A DNA stretch of 64,000 nt, taken from positions 62,001-126,000 of the forward strand of contig NZ_FNJL01000005.1 in assembly GCF_900104515.1 (NCBI RefSeq), read 5' to 3'. The stretch is from Paracidovorax cattleyae. GTDB lineage: Bacteria; Pseudomonadota; Gammaproteobacteria; Burkholderiales; Burkholderiaceae_C. Position 1 is the first letter of the stretch; each line of letters opens with the position of its first letter. Shown here one piece after another: positions 60,723 to 64,000 of this stretch. The position numbers and the translations under genes are program-made. The notes under the pieces are model-generated. The model saw only the letters and a list, made by a program, of their open reading frames with translations, searched no databases and was not told the origin of the DNA.

Positions 60723-63506
60723 TCAGTGCGCCTTCTCCCAGTTCGGCCCCGTGCCCACCTCGGCCAGCAGCGGCACCTTGAGCTCGGCCACGCCCGCCAT
60801 GAGCCGCGGGATCTCCGTGCGCAGCCAGCCGGCCTCGTCCTCCGGCAATTCGAAGACCAGTTCGTCGTGCACCTGCATGATCATCAGCACCTGCGGCTTG
60901 TCCGCGTCCAGCACGGCCTGCACGGCCACCATCGCCTTCTTGATGAGGTCGGCCGCCGTGCCCTGCATGGGCGCGTTGATGGCGGCGCGCTCGGCCGCGC
61001 CGCGCCGCGGGCCGTTGGGCGAATTGATCTCGGGCAGGTAGAGCCGCCGGCCGAACACCGTCTCGACATAGCCGCGCGCCTTGGCCGAGGCCTTGGTCTC
61101 GTCCATGTACTGCTTCACGCCGGGATAGCGCTGGAAGTAACGGTCGATGTAGGCCGCGGCGGCCTTGTTGTCGATGCCCAGGTTGCGCGCGAGGCCGAAG
61201 CTGCTCATGCCGTAGATGAGCCCGAAGTTGATCACCTTGGCATAGCGGCGCTGCTCGCTGCTCACCTGGTCCACCGCCACGCCGAACACCTCGGCCGCAG
61301 TGGCGCGGTGCACGTCCAGCCCTTCGGTGAAGGCGCGCAGCAGCGCGTCGTCGCCGCTCAGGTGGGCCATGATGCGCAGCTCGATCTGGCTGTAGTCGGC
61401 GCTGGCGATCACGCGGCCCGGCGGGGCCACGAAGGCCTCGCGCACGCGCCGGCCCTCGGCCGTGCGGATGGGGATGTTCTGCAGGTTGGGCTCGTTGCTC
61501 GACAGGCGCCCCGTCACGGCCACGGCCTGCGCGTAGTGCGTATGCACCCGGCCGGTGCGCGGGTCGGCCAGCTGGCCCAGCTTGTCGGTATAGGTGCCCT
61601 TGAGCTTGGAGAGGCTGCGGTGCTCCAGGATCTTGGCGGGCAGCGGGTAGTCCTCGGCGAGCTTTTCCAGCACCTCCTCGTCGGTGCTGCGCGCGCCGGT
61701 GGCGGTCTTCTTCACCACCGGCAGGCCGAGCTTGTCGAAAAAGATCTCGCCGAGCTGCTTGGGACTGCCGAGGTTGAAAGGCTGGCCGGCGATGTCGTAG
61801 GCCTCCTGCTCGAGCTTGAGGATGCGCTGCGCGAGGTCGTGGCTCTGCTGCTGCAGCGTGGCCGTGTCGATCAGCACGCCGTTGCGCTCGATGCGGAACA
61901 GCACCTCGCTGCTGGCCATCTCCAGGGCATAGATGGCGGAGAGCTTCTCGTCGGCCTCGATCAGCGGCCACAGCACGCGGTGCACGTCCAGAGTCTGGTC
62001 GGAGTCCTCGCAGGAATAGGCGGCGGCCTGCTCGACCGGCACCTGGGCGAACGGGATCTGCTTGGCGCCCTTGCCGCAGAGGTCTTCGTAGCTGATGCCG
62101 GTACGGCCCGTGTGGCGTTCCGCCAGGCTCGCGAGATTGTGCGGCTTGTGCACTTCCAGCACGTAGCTCTGTAGCATGGTGTCGTGGACGTAGCCCTGCA
62201 CGCCGATGCCGTGGTTGGCGAACACGTGGCGGTCGTACTTGACGTGCTGGCCGAGCTTCGCCCGCGAGCCGTCCTCCAGCCAGGGTTTCAGGCGCTCCAG
62301 CACCGCGGCCAGGGGCAGTTGCTCGGGCGCGTCCGGCCCGCTGTGGGCCAGGGGAATGTAGGCCGCGGCACCGGGCTCCACGCTGAAGCTCAGGCCCACG
62401 ATCTCGGCACGCAGTTCGTCGAGCGAGGTGGTCTCGGTGTCGAGCGCCACCAGCTCGGCGCCGCGGATGCGCTCCAGCCAGCGGTCGAAATCCTCCCAGG
62501 TGAGCACGGTGTCGTAGGCCACCTCGCGCCCCTGCGCGGCTTCGGCCACGAAGGTGGTTTCAGGGCTCGCGAACAGGTCGCCGCTCGCGCCGGACAGCGT
62601 GGCCGTGGCGTTCGCCGGCAGGTCGTCTTGCAGCGCACGGGCGAGGCCCTTGAAGCCGTAGGCCTGGTAGAAGTCGCGCAGCGCCGCGTTGTCGGAGGCC
62701 CCCATGGCCACCCCGGCCAGGTCGGGCAGTCCCTCCACATGGCCCGTGAGGTCGCAGTCGGTGCGGATGGTGACCAGCTCGCGCCCCTTGGGCAGCCACT
62801 CCAGCGCGCCGCGCAGGTTCTCGCCGGCCACGCCCTTGATCTCGGCCGCGTGCGCCAGCAGCCCGTCGAGCGAGCCGTATTCGTTCAGCCACTTGGCGGC
62901 CGTCTTGGGGCCCACCTTGGGCACGCCGGGCACGTTGTCCACTGCATCGCCGACCAGCGTCTGGTAATCGACCATCAGCGTGGGCGGAACGCCGAACTCG
63001 GCCGTGACGCCCGCCACGTCGCGGCGCTTGCCGCTCATGGTGTCGATGATGGTGATGTGCTCGTCCACCAGTTGCGACAGATCCTTGTCGCCGCTGGAGA
63101 CGATGACCTCGATGCCCTGGCGTGCGGCGCAGGCCGCGAGGGTGCCGATCACGTCGTCGGCTTCCACGCCGGGCACGCAGACCACCGGCCAGCCCATCAG
63201 GCGCACGACCTCGTGGATGGGCTCGATCTGCGCGCGCAGGTCGTCGGGCATGGGGGCGCGGTGCGCCTTGTATTCGGGATAGAGCGTGTCGCGGAAGGTC
63301 GGCCCGCTCGCGTCGAAGACGCAGGCGGCGTAGTCGGCGGGATAGTCCCTGCGCAGCGCTTGCAGCATGTTGATCATGCCGCGGATGGCCCCGGTGGCGG
63401 GGCTGGCCGGGTCGCCGGGCACGGCCCGCAGGTCCGGCATGGCGTGGAAGGCGCGGTAGAGGTAGCTGGAGCCGTCCACCAGCACCAGGGTCTTGGGTTT
63501 GCTCAT
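60723..63506 (-). CDS. polA: DNA polymerase I
   Basis: The 927-residue polymerase has all three domains. The 5'-3' nuclease starts LVLVDGSSYLYRAFHAMP and has GVEADDVIGTLA. The 3'-5' proofreading domain from about 330 has VALDTETTSLDELRAEIVGL with the metal-binding Asp/Glu. The polymerase domain has SADYSQIELRIMAHLSGD (motif A), RRYAKVINFGLIYGMSSFGL (motif B) and MQVHDELVFELPEDE (motif C). Length fits the family. CACAAT at 63520-63515 stands 8 bases before the ATG with no ribosome-binding sequence, so the transcript may be leaderless. It diverges from a DUF2782-like gene. Confidence 0.97.
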   Translation of the reverse strand: MSKPKTLVLVDGSSYLYRAFHAMPDLRAVPGDPASPATGAIRGMINMLQALRRDYPADYAACVFDASGPTFRDTLYPEYKAHRAPMPDDLRAQIEPIHEVVRLMGWPVVCVPGVEADDVIGTLAACAARQGIEVIVSSGDKDLSQLVDEHITIIDTMSGKRRDVAGVTAEFGVPPTLMVDYQTLVGDAVDNVPGVPKVGPKTAAKWLNEYGSLDGLLAHAAEIKGVAGENLRGALEWLPKGRELVTIRTDCDLTGHVEGLPDLAGVAMGASDNAALRDFYQAYGFKGLARALQDDLPANATATLSGASGDLFASPETTFVAEAAQGREVAYDTVLTWEDFDRWLERIRGAELVALDTETTSLDELRAEIVGLSFSVEPGAAAYIPLAHSGPDAPEQLPLAAVLERLKPWLEDGSRAKLGQHVKYDRHVFANHGIGVQGYVHDTMLQSYVLEVHKPHNLASLAERHTGRTGISYEDLCGKGAKQIPFAQVPVEQAAAYSCEDSDQTLDVHRVLWPLIEADEKLSAIYALEMASSEVLFRIERNGVLIDTATLQQQSHDLAQRILKLEQEAYDIAGQPFNLGSPKQLGEIFFDKLGLPVVKKTATGARSTDEEVLEKLAEDYPLPAKILEHRSLSKLKGTYTDKLGQLADPRTGRVHTHYAQAVAVTGRLSSNEPNLQNIPIRTAEGRRVREAFVAPPGRVIASADYSQIELRIMAHLSGDDALLRAFTEGLDVHRATAAEVFGVAVDQVSSEQRRYAKVINFGLIYGMSSFGLARNLGIDNKAAAAYIDRYFQRYPGVKQYMDETKASAKARGYVETVFGRRLYLPEINSPNGPRRGAAERAAINAPMQGTAADLIKKAMVAVQAVLDADKPQVLMIMQVHDELVFELPEDEAGWLRTEIPRLMAGVAELKVPLLAEVGTGPNWEKAH

Positions 63507-63514
63507 GGTCCGGG

Positions 63515-63558
63515 ATTGTGCCCGCGGGCGGGTACGCGCGCCCGTGCGGGCCTACAAT
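63515..63558. promoter_or_regulatory. Divergent -10-like boxes of polA and the DUF2782-like gene
   Basis: In the 58-base gap, CACAAT (63520-63515, minus) is 8 bases before the polA ATG, and TACAAT (63553-63558, plus) is 6 bases before the ATG at 63565. Neither gene has a purine-rich ribosome-binding sequence. The -35 regions are G/C-rich and do not match the consensus, so the assignment is provisional. Confidence 0.42.
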
Positions 63559-63564
63559 CCGCCC

Positions 63565-63936
63565 ATGCGCGCCGCCACCACCCTTCTCTTCCTGGCGCTG
63601 GCCTCCGGGCCGGCCCTTGCCCAGACTCCCGCACCCTCGCCCGCTGCTCCGCAGGCCGCCCCCGCGGCGGACGCGCAGCCCGGTGCCGCGGCGGATGCCG
63701 AGCCGGGCCGGCGCAACCAGCGCGTGGAACGCATCCGCGTCGAGGACGAAGGCAGCCGCGTGGACGAACTGCGCGTGGGCGGGCAGACGCAGAGCATCAC
63801 GGTGCAGCCCAAGGCCGGCACCACCATGCCCGAATACGAAGTGCAGCCGCCCGATGGCGTGCGCGCGCGGCCCGGCAGCCGCAATGGCGCGGAAACCATC
63901 ACCAGCCCGCGGGTCTGGAATGTCATGAAGTTCTGA
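63565..63936 (+). CDS. Exported DUF2782-like protein beside polA
   Basis: The 123-residue product has a signal peptide (MRAATTLLFLALASGPALAQ), an Ala/Pro-rich segment and a core VERIRVEDEGSRVDELRVGG then QSITVQPKAGTTMPEYEVQP that resembles DUF2782, a small periplasmic family. As I recall, DUF2782 genes also lie beside polA in Pseudomonas, which supports the match. The function is unknown. The start at 63565 follows a TACAAT box by 6 bases; the frame is open further upstream without support. The remaining 64 bases of the window hold nothing I can assign. Confidence 0.72.
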   Translation: MRAATTLLFLALASGPALAQTPAPSPAAPQAAPAADAQPGAAADAEPGRRNQRVERIRVEDEGSRVDELRVGGQTQSITVQPKAGTTMPEYEVQPPDGVRARPGSRNGAETITSPRVWNVMKF

Positions 63937-64000
63937 TCCAACGCCCGGGCGCCTGCGCCCCGGCGCCACCCGCTCCGCAGCGGATACGGAGGCCTTCCTG

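Overview
The window reads as chromosomal DNA of a high-G+C betaproteobacterium in the order Burkholderiales, most likely family Comamonadaceae and close to Acidovorax/Paracidovorax. This rests on the strong G/C bias at third codon positions, the hda-HAD-pcnB-folK block beside purM, several Bug/TctC-type binding proteins, a REP-like hairpin cluster of a kind I recall from Comamonadaceae intergenic regions, and an IPTL-CTERM protein. All calls come from reading the sequence; no database was searched. I see no rRNA, tRNA, CRISPR array, complete insertion sequence or prophage.

Layout. 1-2889: a glutaryl-CoA module (LysR regulator, gcdH, class III CoA-transferase). 3116-6392: two small envelope proteins, a Rossmann-fold epimerase-like protein and a ferredoxin-reductase fusion. 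6438-7908: a cytosolic 19-cysteine copper-storage protein and a TctC-type binding protein. 7905-14013: housekeeping genes folK, pcnB, a HAD phosphatase and hda on the minus strand, diverging from purM and an AI-2E family membrane protein. 14135-16361: a coupled isochorismatase / DJ-1 / GlxA-type regulator operon. 16386-17663: dinB. 17729-21544: an exported truncated globin, an outer-membrane DUF3034 protein, an anti-sigma/ECF-sigma pair and a secreted DUF3455 protein. 21619-24421: an eroded chemoreceptor, an AT-rich scar, an FMN-dependent L-lactate dehydrogenase and a 56-residue secreted ORF.

24418-39416 is an envelope region: EamA exporter, PBP1C, DUF1232 protein, intact chemoreceptor, SnoaL-like protein, DUF3079 protein, a 2004-residue alpha-2-macroglobulin with a CLEQ thioester motif, an OpgC-like acyltransferase and an SGNH hydrolase. 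PBP1C and the macroglobulin usually sit side by side; here five genes lie between them. 39587-42919 holds an MFS transporter, a divergent LysR gene and a Bug-type binding protein. 42955-47933 holds argH, a LytS/LytTR two-component system and, behind it, an exported member of the argininosuccinate-lyase superfamily. 48130-50011 holds a ZIP metal transporter and a Tat-exported dienelactone hydrolase.

50111-53090 is a small regulon. A GbsR/MarR-type repressor gene carries a perfect 13+13 bp palindrome over its promoter, and a degenerate copy with identical spacing lies before a DCC / Rossmann / DoxX-like / DUF2269 operon. 53097-57283 is a D-amino-acid locus (racemase, periplasmic binding protein, divergent dadA, LysR gene). 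57458-59828 holds two tandem secreted paralogues that I cannot place in a family and a convergent orphan gene. The window ends with an IPTL-CTERM protein, polA and a DUF2782-like protein.

The best candidates for undescribed biology are the tandem ECC/DHC/PDC secreted paralogues, the exported ArgH-like lyase behind a LytS/LytTR pair, the GbsR palindrome regulon, and -10-like hexamers 6-8 bases before ATG starts without ribosome-binding sites, which suggest leaderless transcription.
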